Positions 16,979 through 26,115 of a stretch of 64,000 nucleotides of DNA are shown here, piece after piece. The DNA is from Streptomyces sp. SLBN-118 (GTDB lineage: Bacteria > Actinomycetota > Actinomycetes > Streptomycetales > Streptomycetaceae): positions 62,001 through 126,000 of the forward strand of contig NZ_VFNP01000002.1 in the NCBI RefSeq assembly GCF_006715635.1, written 5' to 3'. Positions within the stretch are counted from its first letter, which is position 1. Each line of letters opens with the position of its first letter. The notes below the pieces were generated by a model. It saw nothing but the letters and a program-made list of their open reading frames with translations, ran no database searches and was not told where the DNA came from. The position numbers were made by a program, and so were the translations under genes.

Positions 16979-17791
16979 TCAGTGACTGCTCTGCTCCCCG
17001 GGCAGCTGCTTGGCGAGCGTAACGAACAGATGGGCGTTGGGAATCGCGTCAATCGGCTCGCTGACCCATTCCTCGCCGTGGGTGTCCCTGATGGCGACGT
17101 GGCGCGGGTGGAGCACCAGGCTCTGCGCCTGCTCCCAGGTGAGGGTCCTCCCGCCGTGGTGGACTCCTCGGCTGTCGAGCGCGAGGTTTCCGAAGACGAC
17201 CGTGCCTCCGGCGCGTACGGTCTCCAGCGCACCCGGCAACCGTGCCTCGGTGACTCTCTCCGAGACAAGCGACACCAGTTCGCCACTCGCTACGAGACCG
17301 TCGATACCGCGCGCATAGTCCGTCCCGTCCTCCCTGCGTAGGGTGATGGTACTGGCGGAGTACGTGACCCCGTTAATGGTTGCTGTATCTCTACTCGTGC
17401 GGTACTCGACGACTTCCTCCCAAAAGACCACGCGCGGGACCTTGCCCAAGTAGTCGATGAGCCCGTTCGCGTGGACCTCCACGCGGTTCGACGTCTCCCA
17501 CTTGATCAACCGGCTCGTGTGGACCCACATCCAGGCGATCAATCCGATGCCCAGGCCCGCTACGCTGCCCGCGAAAAGCAGCGAACTTCCCCTTCCGAGC
17601 AGGACCAGGCCGAATATCAGGAAGACACCACACGCCACCACGGCTGTACGCGTGGCAGCGGCTCTTCGCCGTTCGGCCGGGGGCTTTCCACCCAGATCGA
17701 CGTGAGCGAAAACCCGCTCGCGGCGTCCCAACTCCTCGTCAAGCCATGCCTGGTCCCCCACAACCCCTCCACCCCTTCGACGTACCGACAT
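16979..17791 (-). CDS. DUF6585-like membrane protein
   Basis: A 270-residue protein. Residues about 48-90 form two adjacent transmembrane helices (AVVACGVFLIFGLVLL; FAGSVAGLGIGLIAWMWV); the C-terminal half is a soluble beta-rich domain with NRVEVHANGLIDYLGKVPRV and an internal sister segment ALDSRGVHHGGRTLTW, a duplicated PH-like pattern. Starts MSVRRRG at 17791. Function unknown. It stands alone between debris. Confidence 0.65.
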   Translation of the reverse strand: MSVRRRGGGVVGDQAWLDEELGRRERVFAHVDLGGKPPAERRRAAATRTAVVACGVFLIFGLVLLGRGSSLLFAGSVAGLGIGLIAWMWVHTSRLIKWETSNRVEVHANGLIDYLGKVPRVVFWEEVVEYRTSRDTATINGVTYSASTITLRREDGTDYARGIDGLVASGELVSLVSERVTEARLPGALETVRAGGTVVFGNLALDSRGVHHGGRTLTWEQAQSLVLHPRHVAIRDTHGEEWVSEPIDAIPNAHLFVTLAKQLPGEQSSH

Positions 17792-17865
17792 TCTGAGACA
17801 GCTGAGCGCCGCCCGCAGCGCCCCGCCGAAAATCACGGTGATCACCTGGTGCCGAAGCGGCTTGC

Positions 17866-18057
17866 ATGTTCCCGTCCGGCAGCCGTCCGCCGTGCGGCGG
17901 ACACCTGGACTGCGAGGGCGGGGTGATGTGGGCGACCGGCCGCCGCTGCGACGTGTGCGCCGAAGTCGTCGCTGAGAAGTTCGCCGCCCGCCAGCGCACC
18001 CGGCTCCCGGGGCAGGTTCTGTACTCCTGTCCGCTGGTCGAACTCATTCCGTCGTAA
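17866..18057 (+). pseudogene. Zinc-ribbon-like fragment
   Basis: A 63-residue frame with CGGHLDCEGGVMWATGRRCDVC (given in two parts: CGGHLDC and RRCDVC), resembling a two-pair Cys zinc ribbon, followed by EVVAEKFAARQRTR. It probably derives from a larger plasmid or mobile-element protein. The remainder of 17792-18239 holds nothing else I recognise. Confidence 0.3.
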
Positions 18058-18239
18058 GACAGGCGTGCCGGATACGGGAATTACCTTCTCCCGCTGCCCG
18101 GTCGGCCAATCCGGGGCCGGGGTCCTGACCTGCTGACGGCTCACCCAGAGCCCAACCCCGCGGAGCCGGTCGCGTGGCGTCGGCCGGCGGGGCCATGCGA
18201 CGGGACGGCCGCCCGGGTCGGTGCGCCACCAGGCGGGGC

Positions 18240-18974
18240 CCGGATCATCTGCCCTGGCCAGGTGCTGACGATCCCCTGGCGGGGAAGTCATCCCACTGGA
18301 CGGGCTGCCGGATGTCGAAGCCGTACCGGCCGGGCGAAGGCCGGCCAGCTCGGGTCGTCGCGCTTCCCTTCGGCCGCGGCAGTTCGTAGGTCAGGGTCTG
18401 CTCGCGGGTGAGGAGAACTCGCTCGATCTTGGCCCAGCAGTTGGTGCGTGCGACCCAGTCGCGTCGGATGTCGTCGCCGGAGCAGTCGAAGTCTCCGATG
18501 TAGAGCAGGACTGCAGGGCGCGGTTCGCCGGCGGCGCGCGCGGGCGATGTCGACGTAGGACTGCGAGCTGAAGCCTCGTACGACCAGGACCGGGGTGCCG
18601 AGGTCGGCGAGCCAGTCGGTGGACATGCGGCGCAGGGTGTCTTTCTCGGCCGCGACGTACAGAGCGGTCTTCTGGCCGGCGGTTCGTTCCAGGGCGAACC
18701 AGTCGGGGACGTCGGCGAGGAAGTCGCGGGCGTCGGCCCCGGGCCGGGAGGACGTGGACTTCGCGGAGGGCGTCGATCAGGTCGGGGAAGTGGCCGTCGC
18801 GGCGTGCCTGCGCGAGTCGGGAGGACAGGCGCCGGTAGGTGGGCGGGTGTTGGGGATGAGGCCTTCGGCGACGAGCCGGTAGTGGACCTGGCGCAGTGTG
18901 CAGCCCAGCTCCCCGTAGCCGGTCACGATGTCCCGGGCGCGGTCGACGATGGCGGACCAGTGGATGCGTCCCAT
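18240..18974 (-). pseudogene. TOPRIM/Topo VI-A-like protein, multiply frameshifted
   Basis: The start MGRIHWSAIVDRARDIV and the segments LRQVHYRLVAEGLIPNT, YRRLSSRLAQARRDGHFPDL, VLVVRGFSSQSYVDI and PAAEGKRDDPSWPAFA lie in three frames. Together they match a conserved actinobacterial mobile-element protein with a TOPRIM-like acidic core. At least three indels and a C-terminal truncation after PVQWD make it non-functional. It is divergent from the Y-family polymerase-like gene. Confidence 0.6.
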
Positions 18975-19145
18975 ACCGGTACATTTGTACCCGTCCGCCG
19001 TTGTTCCAGTTCAGGCGGCTGAGCAAGTCTCGGGGCGTGTGGTTGGACAAGTCTGGGATGTCGGTGGGCAAGCCCCTGTAGGGGCTGCCGCGAACGATGT
19101 GCGTTCGATTTTTGTTCGAGTACGGTGAGGGTGGGAGGTGTCGTC

Positions 19146-20165
19146 ATGGACGAGCAGCACGACCAGGCCGTGGGGGCCGGTTCGCCGATCCTCCATCTGC
19201 GCTGCCCGATGGACGTGGATCCCGAGCTGTACCGGCTGCTGCTCCGCCTGGCAGGCGAGGTGACGCCGGTGGTACAGGCCCTGCCGCCGGCCGCTCTGGC
19301 GGCGGACGTCTCCGGCAGCGTGCGGTTCTTCGACCGGGATCCGGCCGAGCTTGCCCGCATGATCCGGACTCGGGCGCTGGCTCTGTACGGGCTGCCGGTG
19401 GCGATCGGTGTGGGGCCGAATTGGACGATCGCTGCAATGGCGTCGCGGGAGCCGGGGCCGGGCGGGGTGCGCGCGGTCGGCTCCAGTCCGGAAGCGGTGG
19501 CGGCATTCCTCCATCCGCGGCCGGTCGGCGAGCTCCACGGAATCGGCCGCGCCCAGGAACGCACCCTGACCACCTACGGGGTGCACACGATCGGACTGCT
19601 GGCGAGCCTGCCGGAGGCGACGGTGCAGAGGGTGCTGGGCGAGAAGTCCGGCCGACTGCTGCGCGAGCGTGCCCGCGGCGTCGACCGGCGGAAGGTGATG
19701 CCGGCCGACCTGCCGCACAGCGCGGCCGCGCAGCGCCGCTTCCCGACCGACACCCTGGCCCCGGAGTTGGTGGGGGCCGCGCTGCTGTCACTGGCGGTCG
19801 AGCTCGGGGAGCGGCTGCGGAATCGCCGGCAGGCGGCGAGGGCCGTGACGCTGACGGTGACCTTCGCCGACCGTACCCAGATCCATCGCAGCCGCCAGCT
19901 GCCCGGCGGCCCGTCCGCGCACACAGACGATCTGCGTGACGCGGCGTACGAGATGTACCGGGCCCTGGGTCTGCAGCGTGCCCGGGTGCGGGCGGTCGCC
20001 CTGCGCTGCGAGCAGCTGCTGGACGCGGCTGCGGTCGCCGAGCAGCTCTCCTTCGATGCCGGCCGGGAGCACCGGCTGCGTGCCGAGCGGGCCGTCGATG
20101 AGCTCAACGCCCGCTTCGGCTCCGGCACCGTGGGTCCTGCAGCAAGCTACCCGCAGACCGGCTGA
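19146..20165 (+). CDS. Y-family DNA polymerase-like protein (ImuB-like)
   Basis: A 339-residue protein with Y-family architecture: palm-like part to about residue 110, HhH thumb near 115-160 (LHGIGRAQERTLTTYGV), and little-finger domain to the end. The catalytic DxD and SxDE motifs of DinB are absent (CPMDVDPELY and ALADVSGSV instead), so polymerase activity is unlikely and an ImuB-like accessory role fits better. GGAGG precedes the ATG. No imuA or dnaE2 is nearby; its neighbours suggest a mobile element. Confidence 0.75.
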   Translation: MDEQHDQAVGAGSPILHLRCPMDVDPELYRLLLRLAGEVTPVVQALPPAALAADVSGSVRFFDRDPAELARMIRTRALALYGLPVAIGVGPNWTIAAMASREPGPGGVRAVGSSPEAVAAFLHPRPVGELHGIGRAQERTLTTYGVHTIGLLASLPEATVQRVLGEKSGRLLRERARGVDRRKVMPADLPHSAAAQRRFPTDTLAPELVGAALLSLAVELGERLRNRRQAARAVTLTVTFADRTQIHRSRQLPGGPSAHTDDLRDAAYEMYRALGLQRARVRAVALRCEQLLDAAAVAEQLSFDAGREHRLRAERAVDELNARFGSGTVGPAASYPQTG

Positions 20166-20169
20166 TCCC

Positions 20170-21225
20170 TCAGCTACTGAAGGCCTTGGGACGCTTGGAG
20201 CCCTTGCGGCCGTCGGCAAGCGCCTCGAGCAGCTCGGCCGGCTTCGGCCGGATGCTGCTGCCGAGGTAGCGGATGCCCTCGCCTTCCGGGGCGCTGTCGG
20301 TGTCCTTGCCGATCGGGTGGCGCCGGCTGGTCGCAGTGCGCCATCCGAACCGCTCGTCCCACACCAGTGCCGGCGACGGCTGCCCGGCGGTGAGCGGGAG
20401 CGCCGCCGCCAGGTGTTCGTCGGCCAGCTGCCGCACCTCGACCTGGACCGGCTCGGCTACGCCGGCCTCGGCCAGGGCGTCGGCCACCTGCTGCAGGTAC
20501 GGGCGGGCCCGGCGGGTGCGCAGCTCGGCCTCGGCGATCGCCACGGCGCCGCGGTGGGTGACGGTGGGGTAGCCGAGCCGCTCGGCGGCCTCGAGCGGGG
20601 TGAGCGCGGGCTCGGCCTCGACCAGGTCGGCGATCCGCCGGCCGCGCACCTGCGCGAGGCCGGCCTGGGCGGTGGGGAACTTCGCGATGCCCAGGGTGTC
20701 CGCGGCTTCGGTGAGCGTGATTGCCCGGTTGTCGTCGAGCAGTTCGGCGATCCGGGGCAGGATCTCATCGCGCGGGATCATGTCGCCGCTGCCGGCGCGG
20801 CGGCCGCCACCGGCGCCGCGGCCGGGCCGGGATGCCTTGAACTTACGGACGATGTGCCGCGGCCAGTGCTCGGTGCCGCCTTCGCCGGCCGGGACCAGGA
20901 CGACGTGCTCGGACAGCTTCGGGTCGCTCTTGTACTTGTTCCAGCTGCCCGGCGCCACGCCCAGTACGGCCGCGGCCTCGTGACGGTCCAACAGGTCCTC
21001 GTCGCTGTCGACGTCCGGCAGGGCCGGGACGGGCTTGCCGGCGTAGAAGGCGGCGGTCTGCTCGCTGTCCCACAGCAACGCCCGCGAGTCAGGGGAGCTG
21101 ATCGGGGCCGGGTGCCCTTCCTGGGTGTGCGGCCTCTTGTTGCGGAAGGTGCCGAGCGGCACGCCCAGATGGGCGGCCAGGTCGGCCATGGTCTGCGCGT
21201 ACTTCAGGCGTCCGGCGCGAATCAT
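20170..21225 (-). CDS. HTH protein with DUF6292 domain
   Basis: A 351-residue protein. The N-terminus (LKYAQTMADLAAHLGVPLGT) and a second unit (RHEAAAVLGVAPGSWNKYK) look like repeated helix-turn-helix motifs; a third lies near LTEAADTLGIAKF. The C-terminal part (YLQQVADALAEAGVAEPVQV ... LVWDERFGWRTAT) is DUF6292. Such proteins are common on Streptomyces plasmids and integrative elements. ATG at 21225 is preceded by GGAGAGACGAAG. It follows the Cys-rich gene by 67 bases, likely one operon. Confidence 0.7.
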   Translation of the reverse strand: MIRAGRLKYAQTMADLAAHLGVPLGTFRNKRPHTQEGHPAPISSPDSRALLWDSEQTAAFYAGKPVPALPDVDSDEDLLDRHEAAAVLGVAPGSWNKYKSDPKLSEHVVLVPAGEGGTEHWPRHIVRKFKASRPGRGAGGGRRAGSGDMIPRDEILPRIAELLDDNRAITLTEAADTLGIAKFPTAQAGLAQVRGRRIADLVEAEPALTPLEAAERLGYPTVTHRGAVAIAEAELRTRRARPYLQQVADALAEAGVAEPVQVEVRQLADEHLAAALPLTAGQPSPALVWDERFGWRTATSRRHPIGKDTDSAPEGEGIRYLGSSIRPKPAELLEALADGRKGSKRPKAFSS

Positions 21226-21292
21226 CTTCTTCGTCTCTCCATCACGGGGCGAGCAGGGCGCCGGTGTCAGCGCCCCGCCCGGAACGGGAGGT

Positions 21293-21748
21293 TCAGGTGG
21301 TTGAGGGGGCCGGCAGGCAGTTCGGCAGGCACGGCTCGCCGGGCTCGGCTCTGCATCCCTCGCAGCCGCGAGCGGCGGCATCGATGAGCGTCTTCAGGTA
21401 GGCGAGGACGCCCGCGGCGTGAGTGAGCGGGACCAGGGCCACGGCGGTGACGACATACAGGGGTGCGGGGTGCGGGGCGCGGCGCGTGGTGCGCACGCGG
21501 ATACCGGCGGTGTCGCCCGGGCCCGAGGCGAAGTCCCGCAGGACGAGACCGTCGGGGTGCCACTGCACGGTGACGCCGGCGTCGGCCAGGTCGCGGGCGA
21601 GCTCGGCGAGTTCGGTAGCCGCGGCGGTGGCGGGCCGGGCCAGGTGCGCGCTGTCGAAGGCGGCTCGGTCGGCGGCGTCGCTGACGGCGGGGGCCTCGAG
21701 TTCCTGGACGTGGGTGTCGGCATCGCGCCGGGTGAGGTAGACGGGCAT
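21293..21748 (-). CDS. Cys-rich plasmid-type hypothetical protein
   Basis: A 151-residue protein starting MPVYLTRRDADTHVQELEAP. A long alpha-helical middle is followed by a hydrophobic segment (LYVVTAVALVPLTHAAGVLA) and a Cys cluster (CEGCRAEPGEPCLPNC) that may bind zinc. AAGGAG precedes the ATG. It is co-oriented with the DUF6292 gene and has its own promoter-like sequence upstream. Function unknown. Confidence 0.65.
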   Translation of the reverse strand: MPVYLTRRDADTHVQELEAPAVSDAADRAAFDSAHLARPATAAATELAELARDLADAGVTVQWHPDGLVLRDFASGPGDTAGIRVRTTRRAPHPAPLYVVTAVALVPLTHAAGVLAYLKTLIDAAARGCEGCRAEPGEPCLPNCLPAPSTT

Positions 21749-21812
21749 GGGGCTGCTCCTTGCGTGGGGTGTCTTCGGTGCTGGCGTGCTGCCACCGCAC
21801 ACCAACGAGAAA

Positions 21813-21842
21813 ACAATACCACCTTTACATCATCCTCGGCAA
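21813..21842 (-). promoter_or_regulatory. Sigma70-like promoter for the Cys-rich/DUF6292 genes
   Basis: On the minus strand TTGCCG (21837-21842) and TATTGT (21813-21818) are 18 bases apart, about 65 bases upstream of the start at 21748. The rest of 21843-22150 shows no gene. Confidence 0.45.
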
Positions 21843-22149
21843 GCAGGCCCGTACCGCCGTGTCGTGCGGATACACTCGATGACGAGATACGCCTCTCGGG
21901 TTCTCCCGCGGAGTGTGTGTTTTCGGTTGGCCGGCGCCCTTGCCACCCGCCTCGGCGGATTGGGCGCCGGCCGTTTGCGTGCCCACCGATCCCGCTCCGT
22001 GGCGCCGGACTCGCGAGAACTCAGGCGCCAGCCCCTCACCTCACCGAGCCAGCGCCAATGTGACGCACGGCATCTCCAGGACGTACTGCCGGATCGCTGG
22101 GGCCTGGCCGGCGGTGGTGGGAACACCGAGCCGACCTCCCAGCTAGACG

Positions 22150-22700
22150 GACAGTTGCGTTGTCCGGGCTGCTGAGCAGGTTGGTGCCGGGCGGGAGCGC
22201 CTCGCTGGGGCCAGTGGCCGGGCCGGTGAACACGTGCAGACCGCGCCGGGTCTGGTCGGTGAAGTGATGTATCGGGACGTCGACTTCGTAGCGGGACAGC
22301 TGTGTCATGACGTCCATCTCCACTCGTGCAATCGGAGCCTGGTTGGTGCCCGGGGCGCGGCCCAGACCGAGGTCGATCCGGCCCCGGGCGAGGGCCTGAA
22401 GCAGGCCGTACTGCTCGGCGACGATCAGTGGGGGATGGTTGGGCGGCATCACTCCGCCCGCCCCGAGCCGCAGCCGCGTGGTGTGCGCGGTCAGCCGGGC
22501 CAGCCGGACGGCGGGGCTGCAGGAGGACACGCCGGGCATGGAGTCGGTGCTCGGTCTCCCCGTAGCGGGTGAAGCCGCGCCTCTCGGCGTCGGCGGCTGA
22601 TGCCGCGGCTGGCCAGGGCGGTGTCGAGGATGGACAACGGCGCGGGAGCGGATCCGCGAGCCGTGCCCTCGATCGGGTCGTTCACGGGGTTCTGGGGTGC
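22150..22700 (-). pseudogene. LLM-class oxidoreductase remnant
   Basis: The segment HTTRLRLGAGGVMPPNHPPL, then LVAEQYGLLQALARGRIDLG and APGTNQAP, is typical of bacterial luciferase-like monooxygenases. The N-terminus (PLSILDTALASRG) lies in another frame with DNA missing between, and the C-terminus is truncated. Confidence 0.65.
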
Positions 22701-22784
22701 ATTGGTCCCGGTGCAGGGTGGTAGGACCGTGGAAGGGGCGCTGCTGTGCGCTCGTGGCGCACCGCAGCGGCCGGGCCGGCGGGT

Positions 22785-23552
22785 TCAAGCCAGTTCCACG
22801 CGGTCGTTCAGGCCGGCGGTGGTGAAGGCGTCCACCAACTGCTCGCGGCCCTCGGTGAAGTGGGCCCAGCTGTCGAAGTGCACGGGCACAATGCGGCGGG
22901 CGCCCAGGATGCGGGCCGCCTCGGCGGCCTGAGCGCTGTTGAGGGTGAGCAACTGGCGCTCCAGGACGGAGGTGCGGACCGCGCCGGCGAACAGGACGGC
23001 GGTGTCCACCGGCCCGAAGCGGTCGGCGATCTCGCGGACCAGCGTGAGTTGGGCGTTGTCGCCGCTGACGTAGACGGTGGGCAGGCCATCACCGGTCAGG
23101 ACGAAGCCGACGACCTCGCCGACGACCGGCTCGAGGTCCTCGCGCGCCCCGGGGCCGTGCAGGGCCGGAACCCCGGTGATGGTGATCTTGCCGCCACCGG
23201 GGCGGTTCAGCTCGATGGACTCCCAGTCCGGCAGGGGACGGGCGGTGCCGCCCAGGCGGCCTGCGCCACTGGGCGTGGTCAGGGTCAGGGGTACGTCGGC
23301 GAGCAGGGCGCGCCCCGAGGCATCGAGGTTGTCGTCGTGCTCGTCGTGCGACAGCAGCACCACGTCGATACGGCCCAGGTCAGCGGGTGCGGCGGAGGCG
23401 GGCGCGGTCTTGGTCAGACCCGAGGCGTAGGTGCCCGGGGCATCGAAGGTCGGGTCGGTCAGGAACCGCAGCCCGCCGTACTCGATGAGCGCCGTCGGCC
23501 CGCCGAAGACACGGACGGGGACCTGCTCACTGGACGTGTCGGTTACTGCCAT
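22785..23552 (-). CDS. MBL-fold metal-dependent hydrolase (UlaG-like)
   Basis: A 255-residue metallo-beta-lactamase-fold protein. The motif SHDEHDDNLD near residues 70-79 is the HxHxDN-type site; a further His lies in PALHGPG and GDN in VYVSGDNAQ. HFDSWAHF carries the last histidine. UlaG/RomA-type members hydrolyse phosphodiester or lactone bonds; the substrate is unknown. It is divergent from a CGNR-type regulator across a short region with an 11-bp inverted repeat. Confidence 0.85.
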   Translation of the reverse strand: MAVTDTSSEQVPVRVFGGPTALIEYGGLRFLTDPTFDAPGTYASGLTKTAPASAAPADLGRIDVVLLSHDEHDDNLDASGRALLADVPLTLTTPSGAGRLGGTARPLPDWESIELNRPGGGKITITGVPALHGPGAREDLEPVVGEVVGFVLTGDGLPTVYVSGDNAQLTLVREIADRFGPVDTAVLFAGAVRTSVLERQLLTLNSAQAAEAARILGARRIVPVHFDSWAHFTEGREQLVDAFTTAGLNDRVELA

Positions 23553-23583
23553 GACGAAATCACCTCACGGATAGGTTGGCGTA

Positions 23584-23613
23584 CATCCGTGACCCTAGGC
23601 GTGGTCACGGATG
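23584..23613. promoter_or_regulatory. Operator: perfect 11-bp inverted repeat
   Basis: CATCCGTGACC (23584-23594) and GGTCACGGATG (23603-23613) flank an 8-base spacer between the divergent MBL and CGNR genes. A further half-site-like TCACGGAT occurs near 23565. Confidence 0.75.
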
Positions 23614-23637
23614 AAGGCAAGCTGTACCGTGAGATGC

Positions 23638-24234
23638 GTGAGTAAGACCGCTACCGCCGACAACCCCGGACTGCCGCCGGCGTCGGGCGCCGGGCAGTAC
23701 CCCGCGCTTGACCTCGCCAACAGCGCCATCGCCCTGCCAGGCGACCGGTTCCTCGACCTGCTGGGCACGCCGTCCGACGCCAACCAGTGGCTGGTCGACC
23801 ACAACCTGGCCCCCGCGGACGCCGGACTGCAGGAGATCTGCGCGGCACGCATGCGCTCTCTGCGCGAGCAGGTACGCACCCTGCTCGCCGCCCAGGTCGG
23901 CGGCCATCCCGCCCCAGCCGCCGCGCTGGCCGCCGTCAACGACGCCCTCACCCGGGTCCCCACGGCCTCCCCGCTCGGCTGGGATTCCGTCCGAGGCATG
24001 CACCGCACCGCGCCACACCCCATCGACCAGATCGTCGACCAGGCCCTCGGCATCCTCGCCGCCGACGCCGCCGATCTGCTCACCGGCCCCGACGCCGAAC
24101 GGCTGACGGCCTGCCCCTCCGCGCCCTGCAACCGCTACCTGCTCCGCGCCGGACGCCGCCACTGGTGCTCGGTCCGCTGCGGCGACCGCGCCCGTGCCGC
24201 CCGCGCCCGCCATACCCAGACCACCACCGACTAA
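23638..24234 (+). CDS. ABATE/CGNR zinc-finger regulator
   Basis: About 198 residues. The N-terminal part (YPALDLANSAIALPGDRFLDLL) is the ABATE-type ligand-binding domain; the C-terminus (TACPSAPCNRYLLRAGRRHWCSVRCGDRARAARAR, described here by its Cys at CPSAPC and WCSVRCG) is the CGNR zinc-finger HTH. Such proteins act as small-molecule-responsive repressors. The GTG at 23638 is the likely start; an ATG at 23611 lies inside the operator. It should regulate the divergent MBL gene. Confidence 0.82.
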   Translation: MSKTATADNPGLPPASGAGQYPALDLANSAIALPGDRFLDLLGTPSDANQWLVDHNLAPADAGLQEICAARMRSLREQVRTLLAAQVGGHPAPAAALAAVNDALTRVPTASPLGWDSVRGMHRTAPHPIDQIVDQALGILAADAADLLTGPDAERLTACPSAPCNRYLLRAGRRHWCSVRCGDRARAARARHTQTTTD

Positions 24235-24816
24235 GTTCCGCCAGCCCGCCCCGCCGACGGTCACGGAGGCCCACGCCGGGGCGCGGTCCCGCACACCCTC
24301 AAGCCGCCGGTACGGACGGGCACGCCTTGCCCTCCACCCGGACTTTTCCCCATTCTCGAGTTCGGCCCGTGCCTCCGCCGGACCCTCATAGAGCCGGACG
24401 CCAAGTCTGCCCTCGGCAACCAGAAGGTCGGGCACGCTGCTCGCCCAGTCACCCGAGCGCAGCGCGCCCACGGACAGCGGATACGGAATCGCGTACTCGG
24501 CCATCAGCGGATCAGGGCTGGTGTTGCGCCGCGCCTCGAGGCGAGCCAGTGCGTGGTGGATCGGCAGATACGCGTCGATAGCACTGACGCCCGTGTAGCG
24601 GGTGCTGGCGTGGGTCGCTTTGCCCGGCACCTCGATACAGAAGGTGAGCGCGCCGGCGTTGGCGGTCACCAGAGTCCCGCCGGTTGGTTCGGTGATGAGG
24701 CAGGCATCGCCGGTATGACCACGCCGGAGCGTGCCGAATGCACCAAGACCGCCGTCCTCCTCGCTGACCACAGAGGCTAAGCGGCCCCGGGATGCCCGGG
24801 CGGCGTCGCGGGCCAT
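24235..24816 (-). pseudogene. M20-family peptidase remnant
   Basis: The frame contains SEEDGGLGAFGTLRRGHTGD, TEPTGGTLVTANAGALTF and the dimerisation-domain sequence KATHASTRYTGVSAIDAY, typical of ArgE/DapE/CPG2 peptidases. The metal-binding N-terminus and the C-terminal end are missing. A hairpin-bearing junction lies just upstream. Confidence 0.7.
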
Positions 24817-25056
24817 GGCTGTCGCCTGGCTGCGTTGTCGTCAGTCGCCGACGCTCCGCGTGGACTCTCCCCCTGCCTTCGACAGGGGGACCCCCATCCT
24901 CCGCCTTGCCGGACTCGGCCCTCGACCCTCCCCCCATAGCCCTTCGAGCACGGGAGGCGCCCCCACCTTCACCCACCCGGACTTCCCCGGCACCGCTTAG
25001 TTGGCGGTATACGCCTGGGCCTTTCGCTGTGTTCCCATGGCGCCGGCCGTCTGCTC
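24817..25056. repeat. Intergenic junction with a hairpin
   Basis: CCCCCTG and CAGGGGG (about 24869-24890) form a stem around CCTTCGA, a hairpin style common at actinomycete mobile-element scars. No gene is seen. Confidence 0.35.
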
Positions 25057-26112
25057 CTATGCTTCAGAAGCCGGCGGTACGGCGGGAAGGTCGAGGGTCA
25101 GTGCACCGGCGGCTCTTAGACTGCCGATCATGGTCATGCCGCTCAGTAAGGGCCTGTTGGCGAATTCGGCGAGGGCGTCCCGGTCGACTCCGCACAGCGC
25201 GAGAGCCGCTGCGGCCACCGGCATCCGGGCACGGTCGGCTCCGTCGGCGATTTTCACCCCGACAGCGCGGCCATCTGGCAGGGCGGCCACTTGGACCCCT
25301 TCGAACCCGTCCTTGGCCAGCAGGCCCGGGACGGCTCGCATCAGCCGTGCGACATCCCGCCAACTCCCGGAAGCCATCTCCGGATACTCGCGTATGGCGT
25401 CGGCGACACTGGCCTCCATGGTGCCCGGCGCCGCAGCGGCGATCCGAGCCACAGCTCGGGTGAGGCCGTGCAAGGAGACGGAGAAGAGCGGTGCTCCACA
25501 CCTGTCGACCGTCACTTGCGCGATACTCTCCCCCGTCAGATCCTCCACCGCAGCGGCGATTGACTGCTGCAGCGGATGCCCGGAGTCGAGGTAAGTGTCG
25601 AGCGGCCAGCCCCGGGCCTGAGCCGTCATCAGCATGGCTGCATGCATGCCGGAACCGTTCTGCGCGAGCCGGGACAAGCCGTGTCCACCACGGACCCACG
25701 CTTCACGCACCGCGGGATCGCATGGCCAGTCGGGCGTATTGCCCAGGTCGGCTTCCATCAGCCCGGCAATCGCCAAGAGGCGCAGGACGCCGACCAGATG
25801 GCGCTCCTCGCCCGAGTGACTGGCCGCAGCCAGCGCCAGCAATTCGCCATCCAGGGGCAGCCCCGCGCGCAGCAAGCCCACGACCTGGACCGGCCGGAGT
25901 GCGGAGCATGGGCAGAACGCCGCCTCGATGTCGCCGGTTTGGAACTGCACGCCGCCGTCGGCGGACAGGATGACGACCGAGCCGTAATGGACCCCTTCGA
26001 TGAGGTCTCCGCGCACCGCATGGGCGAGCGGGGCATGGCGGGGCTCACGAATAGCTGCCGCCTTTGCCGGCGCACGCTCCGGGTTGCCAACTTCCCCGTC
26101 GGTCTGCGCCAC
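25057..26112 (-). CDS. Asparaginase II-like protein with altered active site
   Basis: A 351-residue member of the R. etli-type asparaginase II family (a Ser/Lys hydrolase unrelated to E. coli asparaginase). The fold and several motifs are kept: S70 (first Ser), ASHSGEERH with the second Ser, VDRCGAP (C205) and the late Lys in GVKIADGA. But the Lys of SxxK is R73, and the zinc ligands of NCSGKH are G153 and M156. It may be inactive or altered in function. The GTG start lies four bases after the stop of a small membrane protein gene, so they are cotranscribed. Confidence 0.8.
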   Translation of the reverse strand: MAQTDGEVGNPERAPAKAAAIREPRHAPLAHAVRGDLIEGVHYGSVVILSADGGVQFQTGDIEAAFCPCSALRPVQVVGLLRAGLPLDGELLALAAASHSGEERHLVGVLRLLAIAGLMEADLGNTPDWPCDPAVREAWVRGGHGLSRLAQNGSGMHAAMLMTAQARGWPLDTYLDSGHPLQQSIAAAVEDLTGESIAQVTVDRCGAPLFSVSLHGLTRAVARIAAAAPGTMEASVADAIREYPEMASGSWRDVARLMRAVPGLLAKDGFEGVQVAALPDGRAVGVKIADGADRARMPVAAAALALCGVDRDALAEFANRPLLSGMTMIGSLRAAGALTLDLPAVPPASEA

Positions 26113-26115
26113 CCG

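Noticed and set aside
19091..19107. LexA-like box (CGAACG-N5-CGTTCG) before the Y-family polymerase-like gene
   Set aside because: The spacing between GAAC and GTTC is 7, not the 4 of the Gram-positive SOS box, so a LexA site is not supported, though another damage regulator is possible.
19936..21387. 483-codon plus-strand open frame
   Set aside because: Mirror of the DUF6292 gene on the minus strand, which has repeated HTH motifs and a ribosome binding site.
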